From: Flavobacterium johnsoniae UW101
Lineage (GTDB): Bacteria > Bacteroidota > Bacteroidia > Flavobacteriales > Flavobacteriaceae
DNA length: 64,000 nt
Direction: 5' to 3'
NCBI RefSeq assembly: GCF_000016645.1
Contig: NC_009441.1
Span: 1,612,001-1,676,000, forward strand
Both the position numbers and the translations under genes were made by a program. The stretch's first letter is position 1. Each line of letters starts with the position of its first letter. The notes below the pieces were generated by a model that made no database searches, was not told the origin of the DNA, and was given only the letters and a program-made list of their open reading frames with translations. Of the stretch, positions 31,193 through 41,326 are shown one piece after another.

Positions 31193-31316
31193 AATCATCA
31201 ATCAAAAAACGAACAGTCAATCAAACTGTTGTTTGCTTTAATATCCAAATTAAGAAATTTTAAATTAAACTCCAAGTAATTGGAATTTGTAATTTCTTTT
31301 GTCGGAATTTTGGTGA

Positions 31317-32180
31317 TTAACCAAGATAAGTTTTAAGAATTTTACTTCTAGAAGTATGTTTTAATCTACGGATTGCTTTTTCTTTAATCTGACGAACACG
31401 CTCACGAGTTAAGTCGAAAGTTTCTCCAATTTCTTCTAAAGTCATTGGGTGCTGATCGCCAAGTCCAAAATACAAACGAACAACATCTGCCTCTCTTGGC
31501 GTTAATGTTTCTAATGAACGTTCGATTTCAGTACGTAATGATTCGTGAATTAACTCTCTGTCTGGGTTTGGAGATTCTCCAGAACGTAATACGTCGTAAA
31601 GGTTAGAATCTTCACCTTCAACAAGAGGTGCATCCATTGATAAGTGACGACCAGAGTTTTTCATAGACTCTTTTACGTCATTTACAGTCATGTCAAGTTC
31701 TTTTGCAATTTCTTCAGCAGAAGGCGGACGCTCATTAGACTGCTCTAATAATGCATACATTTTGTTGATTTTATTGATAGAACCAATTTTGTTTAATGGT
31801 AAACGTACAATACGTGATTGTTCTGCAAGAGCCTGAAGAATCGATTGACGAATCCACCATACGGCATAAGAAATGAATTTAAAACCACGAGTTTCATCAA
31901 AACGCTGTGCTGCTTTGATAAGCCCTAAGTTTCCTTCATTAATTAAATCAGGAAGAGTTAATCCTTGGTTTTGATATTGTTTAGCAACCGATACAACGAA
32001 ACGTAGGTTGGCTTTTGTTAATTTTTCTAAAGCTCTTTGATCACCAGCCTTTATTCTTTGTGCTAATTCTACCTCTTCATCAGCGGTAATTAGGTCAACT
32101 TTTCCGATTTCTTGTAGATATTTATCTAACGATGCAGTTTCACGATTGGTTACCTGCTTGGTGATTTTAAGTTGTCTCAT
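31317..32180 (-). CDS. rpoD: Primary sigma factor RpoD, short Bacteroidetes type
   Basis: A 287-residue group 1 sigma-70 factor that lacks region 1.1 and the non-conserved insert, as is usual for the primary sigma of Bacteroidetes. It contains region 1.2 ('[15 protein letters not shown]') and region 2 with '[20 protein letters not shown]'. Region 3 and the region 4 helix-turn-helix '[20 protein letters not shown]' follow. This factor reads the TTTG / TAnnTTTG promoters noted throughout the window. It is a single gene with its own terminator. Confidence 0.96.
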   Translation of the reverse strand: MRQLKITKQVTNRETASLDKYLQEIGKVDLITADEEVELAQRIKAGDQRALEKLTKANLRFVVSVAKQYQNQGLTLPDLINEGNLGLIKAAQRFDETRGFKFISYAVWWIRQSILQALAEQSRIVRLPLNKIGSINKINKMYALLEQSNERPPSAEEIAKELDMTVNDVKESMKNSGRHLSMDAPLVEGEDSNLYDVLRSGESPNPDRELIHESLRTEIERSLETLTPREADVVRLYFGLGDQHPMTLEEIGETFDLTRERVRQIKEKAIRRLKHTSRSKILKTYLG

Positions 32181-32284
32181 CTTATTTGTCTCCTCAATTT
32201 TTTAAGTGTACAAGTAGTTATACGTATGAGGTTTCAAAAAAGTTACAATTTAGGTCAAAAAAATTTTGTTTTTTTTCAAAAAAT

Positions 32285-32313
32285 AAAAAACCTGTCTAGT
32301 TATAGACAGGTTT
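32285..32313 (-). terminator. Terminator of the DUF4249 operon
   Basis: 'cctgtcta' pairs with 'tagacagg' over a 4-base loop. On the minus strand a T-rich tract follows. It lies 31 bases after the last gene of the operon. Confidence 0.85.
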
Positions 32314-32343
32314 CTAGTAATTTATGTTTTTTACAATTGTAAA

Positions 32344-34071
32344 TTAATTTGCGCTTGTATTTTGAATTTCTATATTTTCTTTAATAGAAACCGGGATTCC
32401 GCTTTTCGTAAATCCTTCCAGTCTTATTTCAAAAGTTCCGGAAAGATCAGAAGTATAAAATGAAGTTTCTGAATCTTGATTTAGCTGTACATCAGGATTC
32501 CAAAACAACTGATTTCTAAAATCAGGGATTCTTTCGTTGTCAACCGTATTTTCATATTTAACCTTGTTGTATATCTTTTTTGGCTGTGGTCTTAAAATAG
32601 TTGGTTTTGCAATAAAAGAGCCTGTTTGTGTGCTTTTGAAATCTTTATCAAATGTTGTAAAACTGATTAACCCGTTAAATGACTTTGCGCCAACATAATA
32701 TCTTCCCACAATAATTTCAATTTTGTATACATTTTTCATATTGTAAGTTAGTAAATCATTTTGGTTTTCTAAGTATAATCCATCAACCAAGACAAGTGCT
32801 GATTCTGGAAGCTGAGGAAAAATGCTTGGATCATTTACGTGTAGATAAATTTTATCATCTTTTTGTTTCGAATAAACTTCTACTACAACTTCGGTTATTG
32901 TCTCTTTTAAAGTTTTAAATCTTGTATAATCATCTAAAATATATTCTTTTGCCAGCGGATAATAAAATGCGTCTGATGTGGGAGCCTTCTCTATATTATC
33001 AACTTTTTTATGGTAATAAGCATTTTCAATCTGACTTGAAATAGATCTTTCTAAAAGACTTTCTTTGAAAGTATAAGATAATTTAGAATCTTTTTCAAAA
33101 GATATTTGAGAGTAATCAATTTCAGGTGCATTATTTATTACAACATCATAGTTGTTTGCTTTTTCATCTATAATTTGAATAATAATGTTTGATGTAAAAA
33201 ATGTTTTACTTACGTTAAAAATAAAATTACCATCACGATCTGTTTTTACTACTTCAAAAGCAAATGATTTTCCAGGAATAGACAATCCTATTGAAAGGTT
33301 TTCAATTTTATCGCTATTATTTTTAGCCGTAATTTTGCCGGAGATAATTTCACCTCTAAGTTCAGGCAGTATTATTTTTTGATCTTGTTTTTGTAAATCT
33401 ATTACGATTGGATATGAAACAGCAGAAGAAAATTTTACTGCAGAAATTTGATTTTGAGTTGGGATATTGTCTAATTTTCTGACAGAAAGCGAATATGTTC
33501 CATCGCGAAAACTATTATTTAAGGATTGAATTTTTAAATCAACAAATTCTCGATTTGTAAATATTTTTTTATTCAATTTAAATGTAATATTTTCATTAGC
33601 CGAATTTTCACTAGATGTGTTTGAGCCATTTGCTAAGATGTTCAAGGCAGATGTTTTTTCATCAACTTTATAAGGATTAACGATATTAATATTTAATTGG
33701 AATAACTCAGAAAAGGGTTTGTTTAGCATCCAATTGGTGTAGCCAATTAGTTTATAACTACCTGTTTTTAAAGTTGTCGGAATGAAATAATCTCCCTGTC
33801 CGACAGCATTTTCAAGAGAAATTTTTGTTTTAAAAACTGATTTTTTGCTGTCATCAACTAATTCTACATAAGCAACTTTACTAATGTTACTTGGTGTTTT
33901 ATCAGATGATTTTAGACAGTAAATTTTATATAATAAAGTTTCACCTGAGACAAGGGTTGTTGCATTAGTATGAACAAATACAGTTTCATCTATTGCAATA
34001 GTTTGTTGTGCGCTGCTTAATTGTGTATTAATTAATACAAACAATAAAATTATGTGTTTTAGTCTATCCAA
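32344..34071 (-). CDS. Secreted macroglobulin-like protein with TonB plug-like domain
   Basis: 575 residues with signal peptide 'MDRLKHIILLFVLINTQLSSAQ'. The first 130 mature residues ('FVHTNATTLVSGETLLYKIYCL', 'LKTGSYKLIGYTNWML') resemble the MG2-type beta-sandwich of alpha-2-macroglobulins. Middle beta domains resemble carboxypeptidase regulatory folds. Near the end 'ALVLVDGLYLENQND' and 'VYKIEIIVGRYYVGAKSFNG' look like a TonB receptor plug, but no barrel follows. It starts inside the last DUF4249 gene (13-base overlap), so it is translationally coupled to it. It may be a periplasmic or surface accessory of the receptor, which is inference. Confidence 0.75.
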   Translation of the reverse strand: MDRLKHIILLFVLINTQLSSAQQTIAIDETVFVHTNATTLVSGETLLYKIYCLKSSDKTPSNISKVAYVELVDDSKKSVFKTKISLENAVGQGDYFIPTTLKTGSYKLIGYTNWMLNKPFSELFQLNINIVNPYKVDEKTSALNILANGSNTSSENSANENITFKLNKKIFTNREFVDLKIQSLNNSFRDGTYSLSVRKLDNIPTQNQISAVKFSSAVSYPIVIDLQKQDQKIILPELRGEIISGKITAKNNSDKIENLSIGLSIPGKSFAFEVVKTDRDGNFIFNVSKTFFTSNIIIQIIDEKANNYDVVINNAPEIDYSQISFEKDSKLSYTFKESLLERSISSQIENAYYHKKVDNIEKAPTSDAFYYPLAKEYILDDYTRFKTLKETITEVVVEVYSKQKDDKIYLHVNDPSIFPQLPESALVLVDGLYLENQNDLLTYNMKNVYKIEIIVGRYYVGAKSFNGLISFTTFDKDFKSTQTGSFIAKPTILRPQPKKIYNKVKYENTVDNERIPDFRNQLFWNPDVQLNQDSETSFYTSDLSGTFEIRLEGFTKSGIPVSIKENIEIQNTSAN

Positions 34072-35234
34072 AATGAAGGTTTTACGTTAGATGAAAATGA
34101 TGTACAGTCTCCACATACGGAGTCTACTAAAGTATAAATTATGCCGCTGTTTCCAATATAGGTCATGAGCTCTCTATTAATATTATAGATCATGGTTTCT
34201 CCCTCACAGTCTTCTCCGCCAAAACAAAATTTAAAAGGAATATCGTCGCAGGTATTAAAATACGGTATAGGTTTGTTAGGGAAAAAATCACTATAATTAA
34301 AAAATATTCTTTTTTCTGAGTAAGAAGCTACATCAAAAAAACCAATAACTTTTGTGTTAGAATCATTAATACATTTTATGTTTCCAGAAATTAAACCGGG
34401 CTGTTTTGGAGATAAAATACTAGAAGAACTTGCTACATCTCTCAATGTTTTATGAAAAGTATAAGCTTCTAAATTTTCTATATACTGTTTTACTATTATA
34501 CTGTAACGATGACCAATTATATAATTACTTTCTTCAATAAATCGTATTGGCAAGTTTACACGATCTTCTGTTTTGTCATTGGTATTTACCAAAATGATAT
34601 CAGTTGAGTTTTTATTTGAATAACAAATCCTTGTGTTGGGATCATTATTAATTAACTCAACAGATTGCGGGCCAGTTGTGATAATTTTTAAAGTACTCCA
34701 TCTTGGTGCAACAATTTTGTATGTTTCTTCGTATTCGTATCTGTAATATTTTGAAGTTTTTGCAGCGTCAAAAGAGTTTACAATTATTTGGATTCCTGTT
34801 TCGTTATCTTTATTAGTCGCAAGTGCTGGTACAACGCTTTCAATAGGATTTACTGTAGTTAAGGTTTGAGGAGTAGATTGGTAAATTTTCCCATCTTTAG
34901 TAACTATTTCTAAAGTGTATTTTCTTTCTGGAACTGCTTGAAATACAGACTGAGATTTGTAAATGCCATTATTTTCTACAAATAAATATTCATTATTTTG
35001 ATCGTCTTTAATAGTAACTTTTGCACCTGTTTCAACCTGAACACCTTCATCCTCAAACTTTGAAGTTTTAGTTATTTTTATTTCTTGATTTTTCAGTTCA
35101 TTAGTTAAAGTGGCCTCAACAACAATTATTTCTTCGTAAGTGTTTGTTAAAAGGGGATATGTTTCTGTACATCCGCTAAAAACGATTGCAAGAAATATAA
35201 ATAGAATTATATTTTTTATTTTATAAATTTTCAT
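34059..35234 (-). CDS. DUF4249 lipoprotein, paralog 3 of operon
   Basis: 391 residues with lipobox 'VFSGC' followed by 'TETYPLLTNTYEEIIVVEATL', the DUF4249 start. An N-terminal Ig-like half and a C-terminal beta-rich half are present. It is the most diverged of the three tandem copies, yet keeps the C-terminal 'VDSVCGDCTSFSSNVKPSFW'. DUF4249 proteins are found beside TonB-dependent receptors in Bacteroidetes and probably act as their surface ligand-binding partners. The ligand is unknown. Confidence 0.88.
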   Translation of the reverse strand: MKIYKIKNIILFIFLAIVFSGCTETYPLLTNTYEEIIVVEATLTNELKNQEIKITKTSKFEDEGVQVETGAKVTIKDDQNNEYLFVENNGIYKSQSVFQAVPERKYTLEIVTKDGKIYQSTPQTLTTVNPIESVVPALATNKDNETGIQIIVNSFDAAKTSKYYRYEYEETYKIVAPRWSTLKIITTGPQSVELINNDPNTRICYSNKNSTDIILVNTNDKTEDRVNLPIRFIEESNYIIGHRYSIIVKQYIENLEAYTFHKTLRDVASSSSILSPKQPGLISGNIKCINDSNTKVIGFFDVASYSEKRIFFNYSDFFPNKPIPYFNTCDDIPFKFCFGGEDCEGETMIYNINRELMTYIGNSGIIYTLVDSVCGDCTSFSSNVKPSFWID

Positions 35235-35304
35235 TACTTAAAATAGTTTCATTTTTAATTGAGATAAGAGTGCGTTTTCGTTTCCTGAAAGTGAAAAAAT
35301 ATTT

Positions 35305-36498
35305 TTAATCTGTCCAAAATGTCGGTTTGATGTTAGAAGCTATAGTAGTGCAATCTCCACACGGTGAATCAACCCAATAGGTAAAACCGCCAGTTCCAGT
35401 TCCTGAATAATAGGTTATTTTTTCAAGAGATAAATCATCTGCATAGTGGCCCCAATGCGAGCAAGGATCAGGTACCAAAGCTTCATCTGTTGAATAGCAA
35501 AATTCTTTGCATTCTATAATATAAGGAGGTGGGAACTTTCCAGGAAATAAATCCTCATAGTTAAAATAAATTCGTTCTGTTGATACTGAGCAAACATCAA
35601 AATATCCTGCTATTTTACTATCGTTATTAACGGCTCTTAAATTCCCCAATAAAAAACCTGGTTGAGTAGGAGAAACAATAGTGCCTCCTGAGGCTGCAGT
35701 TTTTTTTAAGGTGTTGTAATAATTATATGCTGCTTGACTTTCTACATATTGTCTGACTAAAATGCTGTATCTGTGTGTAATAATGTAATTTTGGTCGTCA
35801 ATAAAACGGATTAGATAATCTACCCGATCTTCTTTTAGGCTGTTTGTGCTTTGCAGCATTAATTCTATATTTTTTTTTGAGCCATAGCAAGTCTTGGTGT
35901 CTGGTGAATTTGGCGTGAAAATAGGAGTATTTGTGCTAGAAACCCATTCAATTTTTGTTGGTCTCCATTTTGGAGCAATAACTTTATAGGTTTCTTCATA
36001 TTCATATCTGTAATAGGTTGATGTGTGAGCAGGATCAAAGCTGCGCACACGAATGCCAACACCATTTACGTCATCTTTTTCTTCAATTGCTGCCACTACA
36101 CTTTGCATAGGGGTTATAGTTGTAAGTGTTTCTGGTGATGACTCAAAAGATCTGCCATTTTTGGTATTAATGTGTAATTGATATTGAGTATTAGGAATTG
36201 CCTGAAATTCTATATCAGAAACATATTTTTCAGAATCTTCAGTAAAGTTATATTTGTTGCCAGCATCATCTGTAATAAAAACTTCTGCTCCGTTTTCTGA
36301 AAGATATACTTCATCTTCAAATTTTGCAGATTTGGTAAGTTTTATTTCTTGCTTTTTAAGCTCGTTGGTTATGTTGGCTTCAACTACTAACACTTCTTCA
36401 TATCTGTTGGTAATTAACGGATATGCTTCTGTACAACCATTAAAAAGGATGGCAATAAGTAATATGAGAGCTATATTTTTTATTATGTAAAACTTCAT
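35305..36498 (-). CDS. DUF4249 lipoprotein, paralog 2 of operon
   Basis: 397 residues with lipobox 'LFNGC' and 'TEAYPLITNRYEEVLVVEANI'. It is closely similar to the copy upstream (36556-37746) over its full length. The late cysteines cluster in 'CKEFCYSTDEALVPDPCSHW' and 'VDSPCGDCTTIASN'. A 'TKTCYGSKK' segment in the middle gives a further conserved Cys. The gene is 70 bases upstream of paralog 3. Confidence 0.88.
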   Translation of the reverse strand: MKFYIIKNIALILLIAILFNGCTEAYPLITNRYEEVLVVEANITNELKKQEIKLTKSAKFEDEVYLSENGAEVFITDDAGNKYNFTEDSEKYVSDIEFQAIPNTQYQLHINTKNGRSFESSPETLTTITPMQSVVAAIEEKDDVNGVGIRVRSFDPAHTSTYYRYEYEETYKVIAPKWRPTKIEWVSSTNTPIFTPNSPDTKTCYGSKKNIELMLQSTNSLKEDRVDYLIRFIDDQNYIITHRYSILVRQYVESQAAYNYYNTLKKTAASGGTIVSPTQPGFLLGNLRAVNNDSKIAGYFDVCSVSTERIYFNYEDLFPGKFPPPYIIECKEFCYSTDEALVPDPCSHWGHYADDLSLEKITYYSGTGTGGFTYWVDSPCGDCTTIASNIKPTFWTD

Positions 36499-36555
36499 TG
36501 GCTTGATATGTTCTTTTTAATCTGATTTTGATTTTTATTAAGAAATTATCGTTTT

Positions 36556-37746
36556 TTAGTTATCTACCCAAAACGTAGGTTTTATGTTAGACGCAATTTT
36601 TGTACAATCTCCACATGGTGCATCTACCCAAAATGTTTCGAGGTTATTGATGCCGTCTCCAGAAAAGTAGGTTATTTTTTCTAGAGGAAGATCCTGCATA
36701 TAAGAACAACAATGTGTGCAGGGAACAGGATTGTTTGGTTCTTCTGCATAACAAAATTGTGTGCAGTCTGTATAATAAGGAGGCGGAAATTTACCTGGGA
36801 ATAAATCTTCCCAGTTAAAATAAATTCGTTCTGTAGATACTGAGCAAACATCAAAATATCCAGCTATTTTACTATTACCATTAATTGATCTTAAATTTCC
36901 CAACAAAAGGCCAGGCTGAGTAGGAGAAGTTATAGTTCCTCCAGATTCTGCTGTTTTGTTAAGTGTATTGTAATAACTGTAAGCAGGCAAACTTTCTACA
37001 TATTGTTTGACCAAAATACTGTATCGGTGTGTAATGATGTAATCCTGATTACTGATAAATCTAATTAGATACTGTACCCGATCTTCTTTTAGATTGTTTG
37101 TATTGAGCAGCATTAGTTCTACACTTTTTTTAGAGCCATAGCAGGTTTTTGTATCTGATGAATTCGATACAAACGCAGGTGATCCACTACTCAAATCTAA
37201 TTTTATTGGCAGCCATTTTGGAGCAATAACCTTGTAAGTTTCCTCATATTCAAATCTGTAATAAGTTGATGTACTGGTAGGGTCGAAACTATTTACACGA
37301 ATGCCAATACCAGTAATATCATCTTTTTGTTCAACTGCAGCCACTACGCTCTGCATAGGTGTAGCCGTTGTAAGTATCTCTGGTGATGATTCAAAAGATC
37401 TGCCATCTTTGGTATTAATGTGTAATTGATATTTGGTATTAGCTGAGGCCTTAAATTCTATATTTGAAATATATTTTTCAGAATCCTCACTAAAATTGAA
37501 CTTATTGCCTGCATCATCAGTAACGAAAACTTCTGCTCCGCTTTCTGAGAGATAACTTTCGTCTTCAAATTTTGCAGATTTCGTAAGTTTTACTTCCTGT
37601 TTTTTTAGTTCATTGGTTAAGTTAGCTTCAACTATCAGTACATCTTCAAATCTATTGGTTATTAATGGATACGTTTCCGTACAGCCATTAACTGCAATAG
37701 CAATTACAAGTAAAACAGCGGTCTTATATTGGCTGTAATTTTTCAT
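36556..37746 (-). CDS. DUF4249 lipoprotein, paralog 1 of operon
   Basis: 396 residues with lipobox 'AVNGC' then 'TETYPLITNRFEDVLIVEANL'. The cysteine-rich segment reads 'CTQFCYAEEPNNPVPCTHCC', with two more Cys than paralog 2, and the end keeps 'VDAPCGDCTKIASN'. It starts 7 bases after the TonB-dependent receptor gene and is the first of the three copies. High identity to paralog 2 indicates a more recent duplication between these two. Confidence 0.88.
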   Translation of the reverse strand: MKNYSQYKTAVLLVIAIAVNGCTETYPLITNRFEDVLIVEANLTNELKKQEVKLTKSAKFEDESYLSESGAEVFVTDDAGNKFNFSEDSEKYISNIEFKASANTKYQLHINTKDGRSFESSPEILTTATPMQSVVAAVEQKDDITGIGIRVNSFDPTSTSTYYRFEYEETYKVIAPKWLPIKLDLSSGSPAFVSNSSDTKTCYGSKKSVELMLLNTNNLKEDRVQYLIRFISNQDYIITHRYSILVKQYVESLPAYSYYNTLNKTAESGGTITSPTQPGLLLGNLRSINGNSKIAGYFDVCSVSTERIYFNWEDLFPGKFPPPYYTDCTQFCYAEEPNNPVPCTHCCSYMQDLPLEKITYFSGDGINNLETFWVDAPCGDCTKIASNIKPTFWVDN

Positions 37747-37753
37747 TTTAGTA

Positions 37754-40540
37754 TTAAAATTTAAAATTATAGGTAATACTTGGTACTGGTATTGAGAAGA
37801 TAGATGTTTTATAACCTTTTACTTTTCCATTTTGATCTGTTACGAAATAAATAGAATATGGATTGTTTCTTCCAAGAACATTGTAAATTGAAATGTTCCA
37901 GAAACTATGTGCTAATTTTTTAATTTTATGGTTTCCTTCAATGTTAAGTCCAATATCTAAACGTATGTAATCTGGAATTCTATAGGCATTTCTGTCACTG
38001 TACAATGTGTATTGTGAGTTTCCGTATTGGAATGTACCAATAGGATAAGTGATTGGTCTTCCAGTTTGATACATAAAATTTGTTGATAAACTGTAGCGTT
38101 TTGTGAATTTATAATTCAAAATTGCACTTAAATCATGTGGTTTATCAAAGTTTGCTGGGAAAAAGTTTCCATTGTTTACTATTTCTGAACTAAACTGACT
38201 GTCAAGTTTAATAAAAGTGCGAGAATAGGTGTAACCAATCCATCCGTTTAATCTTCCTGTTGATTTTTTTAACAATAATTCAACACCATACGCTTTTCCT
38301 TCGCCTTGTAATAATTCTGTTTCAACATTTTGATTCAGCAGCAACTGTGCTCCAACTTTGTAATCTAGAATATTTTTCGATTTTTTGTAATATCCTTCAA
38401 GACTGATTTCGTATTCTTCGTCTTGTAATGTTTTAAAAAGGCCTAAAGAAACTTGCTGCGCAGTTTGAGGTTTTACATTTGAATCTGATAATTTCCATGT
38501 ATCTGTTGGAGATTGGGTTACATTACTTGATAATAAGTGGATGTATTGACGTGTCATGTCATAACCTGCTTTAATAGAAAGATCTTCAGCTAGAAAATAA
38601 CGTGCCGCTAAACGAGGTTCGATTCCTCCGTAAGTTTTTACAACTTCATTTTTGTTATAATGAGTTGTTCCGGTAATTGTTTCATTACTTAAAGGAAGCC
38701 CAGGCTGATAACTGTTTACATTGGCTTCTCCTAACGAGGCATAAAACGAATATCTTAATCCTAGGTCAAATAGTAATTTGTCATTTACCTTATAACTGTC
38801 GGCTAAATAGACAGCAGATTCTAATGCTCTTTCTTTTTCCACATCTGTTGGTATTAATAGAGAGTTAGGATCTTTAGGATGTTGGTAACCTGGAGAAATG
38901 TTATATAATTTACTCGCTAAACCATAAGATAAATTATGCTTTGGAGTTAATTGATAGTTTAATTTTGCCTGAAGCTGTGATTCATTTACTTTATATCCAA
39001 AATCAAATGAATTCACATCATTAGAATCGTAGTCAATGTTAAATTTATACTCACTATTTGTAAAAATTAAGGCACCTTTACTCTTTTTGCTAAAAGTATG
39101 ATCCCATTTTAAAGAGGCAAGTCTATTGCTGTATTTGTAGATAGAATCTGAGCTTAGACTGAAACGATCATGGCTGTAGTAAGCAGTAGCCTCTAAATTG
39201 TTATTCGCATTAATAGCGTTGTTATACTTTAAAATACCATCATAAAAGCCTGCCTGACTGTTTTTTAAATTTTCATCATCAAGAGACTTTAAAATCCAGT
39301 CAGAGTATGTGGCTCGGCCTCCAAAAATAATGCTTGATTTATTTTTTTGGATGGGCATGCTTAGAGTAAGATTTGAGGTGATTGGACCTATAGCTCCTTC
39401 ACCTGAAAACTTTTCTGGATTTCCATTTTTTGTTGCAATATCAAATACAGAAGATAATCTTCCTCCAAAATCTGCAGGAATACTTCCTTTGTAAATATCT
39501 GCTTTCTTTGCTGTATATGGGTTAATTGCCGAGAAGAAACCTAAAAAGTGCTGCGGATTGTATAAAACAGCGTTGTCTAAAAGAATAAGATTTTGATCGT
39601 CTTTTCCTCCTCGTACGTTAAATCCTGCCGATCCTTCACCAGTAGTTTTAATACCCGGAAATGTTGTGGCTACTTTTAAAATGTCTCTTTCTCCAAGAAT
39701 TAACGGAACATTTTTAATTCCTTCTATATCAATAGAAACTAAACCAGAAACAGTCGTTTCGGTAGTTTTTTGTCCTTTCTTTTTGATTACAACTTCATCT
39801 AATTGATTCGATCTCTCGTTAACATTGATATCAAATGTTCCGTCGTCGTAAACCATTAAAGTCCTTACGACTTCTTTATGGCTTAAAGATTTAATCTCAA
39901 TAACGTTTATTCCTCTAGGAAGCTGTAAAGTGTAGTTCCCATCAGGATCACTTGATGTGCTGATGTTTTTGTTTCTTACTTTAATAAAAATGTTTGCTTC
40001 TGCTTTTCCGGTTTCTTCGTTTTTAACAGAACCCGTAATAGTGTAATTTCTTTTTATATTGTCTTTATTCTCTTTACCTATAAAGACGATTGAAGCTTTT
40101 TTAGTTACACTATAACTATTTAGAGAATCATACTGCTGATAAAACACAGGATTGTCAGAATGATCATTTCCGGTATTTTGATTGGTTTCAACAGGTGCAT
40201 CAGTAAAATAATTTGATGGTAATTTGTCGTGAATTGTACTGTTAAGAGTTAAAATTACTTTGTTTTTTAAAACAATATAGTTTAAATCGGTTTTACTTAA
40301 AACGGAATTAAGAATATCATCAATTTTGGCATCGGAGTAAGTACCCGAAATCAAATCTTTATTAGACTTAAGCCAGATAGGATCAAAATAAAATTTTAAA
40401 GATGCGGCAGACTCAATACGTTTTATTGTATTTTCTAAAGTTTCGTCTTTAAAGGTGATAGTAATTTTCTCATTAGAATTCTGAGCAATAGACAATTGAA
40501 ATGAGAATAAAATAATTAAAGAAAGTAAAATTTTTTTCAT
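37754..40540 (-). CDS. TonB-dependent outer-membrane receptor with STN domain
   Basis: A 928-residue active importer driven by TonB. After the signal peptide comes an STN (secretin/TonB N-terminal) domain at about 20-100 ('KITITFKDETLENTIKRIES'). A carboxypeptidase-regulatory-like domain spans about 165-245 ('ITGSVKNEETGKAEANIFI'), followed by a TonB-box-like 'LDEVVIKKKG'. The plug contains 'GFNVRGGKDDQNLILLD' and 'YKGSIPADFGGRLSSVFD'. A barrel runs to the C-terminal Phe. It lacks a SusD partner; three DUF4249 lipoproteins follow instead. STN domains often signal to FecR-type regulators, but no FecR or ECF sigma gene is present here. Confidence 0.93.
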   Translation of the reverse strand: MKKILLSLIILFSFQLSIAQNSNEKITITFKDETLENTIKRIESAASLKFYFDPIWLKSNKDLISGTYSDAKIDDILNSVLSKTDLNYIVLKNKVILTLNSTIHDKLPSNYFTDAPVETNQNTGNDHSDNPVFYQQYDSLNSYSVTKKASIVFIGKENKDNIKRNYTITGSVKNEETGKAEANIFIKVRNKNISTSSDPDGNYTLQLPRGINVIEIKSLSHKEVVRTLMVYDDGTFDINVNERSNQLDEVVIKKKGQKTTETTVSGLVSIDIEGIKNVPLILGERDILKVATTFPGIKTTGEGSAGFNVRGGKDDQNLILLDNAVLYNPQHFLGFFSAINPYTAKKADIYKGSIPADFGGRLSSVFDIATKNGNPEKFSGEGAIGPITSNLTLSMPIQKNKSSIIFGGRATYSDWILKSLDDENLKNSQAGFYDGILKYNNAINANNNLEATAYYSHDRFSLSSDSIYKYSNRLASLKWDHTFSKKSKGALIFTNSEYKFNIDYDSNDVNSFDFGYKVNESQLQAKLNYQLTPKHNLSYGLASKLYNISPGYQHPKDPNSLLIPTDVEKERALESAVYLADSYKVNDKLLFDLGLRYSFYASLGEANVNSYQPGLPLSNETITGTTHYNKNEVVKTYGGIEPRLAARYFLAEDLSIKAGYDMTRQYIHLLSSNVTQSPTDTWKLSDSNVKPQTAQQVSLGLFKTLQDEEYEISLEGYYKKSKNILDYKVGAQLLLNQNVETELLQGEGKAYGVELLLKKSTGRLNGWIGYTYSRTFIKLDSQFSSEIVNNGNFFPANFDKPHDLSAILNYKFTKRYSLSTNFMYQTGRPITYPIGTFQYGNSQYTLYSDRNAYRIPDYIRLDIGLNIEGNHKIKKLAHSFWNISIYNVLGRNNPYSIYFVTDQNGKVKGYKTSIFSIPVPSITYNFKF

Positions 40541-40545
40541 TTGTC

Positions 40546-41289
40546 TTATTTATTTTGAATAGAAAGAGAATTAGAAATATATTTTATTAAATTTTGCATG
40601 AATTGATTTAAGTCAGATTTTTTTAGTTCTCTATTCATTAAATAAAACCCATTGATCTGCTTTTTTTGATCAGGAAAAAGTTTGATAATATCACTTTTTC
40701 CTTTAATTGGATAAATCTTATTTTTAAGATCTATAAAAAAAGAATTGTTTTCTTTGAAAAAATAAAACAAACCAGCCTCTGTTGCAGTCTTTTGCTGGTC
40801 TTTATGATGTTTTATATAGAAAACAAAATCAGGTGAAATTTTTGTTTCTTCGTAATAGCCTGGTATAAATTCCGGTACAGTCTCATTTTTTTTATCAATT
40901 TTGATAAAATTTTTATTTTCAATTGAAAAAGACTCAACTTTACTCTTATTAAGATTTATCCCGATATTTTCAGATTCTCCGTAAGGATTTAAAACTAAGA
41001 GGTCGCGATAGATGTCGTATTTTAGTTTTACATCGTAATAATTTTGTCCGTCATAGGTTACTTTTCCTATGTCATATTTGTCAACAAGATAAAGATGCCT
41101 GTCATCAATTAGTCTGAAAGGGTTTGTATGTGGCAAGCCGTTATTTAGATCCAAATTGCCCTTGCCAACAGTTTTGTCAAACCAATTGTAAGTATTTATT
41201 TCGTTATTTGTTTGGCTGTGAATAACATAAATGTTTAAAAATAATCCAAATAAAATGAGGAAAACGAAGTTTTTTTGATAATTTTTCAA
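40546..41289 (-). CDS. Secreted hypothetical protein heading the DUF4249 operon
   Basis: 247 residues with signal peptide 'MKNYQKNFVFLILFGLFLNIYVIHSQ'. No family is recognised. The mature protein is rich in Lys, Asn, Asp and aromatics, and contains segments such as 'DDRHLYLVDKYDIGKVTYDG' and 'YLMNRELKKSDLNQFMQN'. It lies 5 bases before the TonB receptor gene, so it is part of the same transport unit. A periplasmic or surface role with the receptor is inferred from position only. Confidence 0.75.
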   Translation of the reverse strand: MKNYQKNFVFLILFGLFLNIYVIHSQTNNEINTYNWFDKTVGKGNLDLNNGLPHTNPFRLIDDRHLYLVDKYDIGKVTYDGQNYYDVKLKYDIYRDLLVLNPYGESENIGINLNKSKVESFSIENKNFIKIDKKNETVPEFIPGYYEETKISPDFVFYIKHHKDQQKTATEAGLFYFFKENNSFFIDLKNKIYPIKGKSDIIKLFPDQKKQINGFYLMNRELKKSDLNQFMQNLIKYISNSLSIQNK

Positions 41290-41326
41290 AGGATTCGATG
41301 GTTTTTGATGATTGTTTTGGAAGCTC

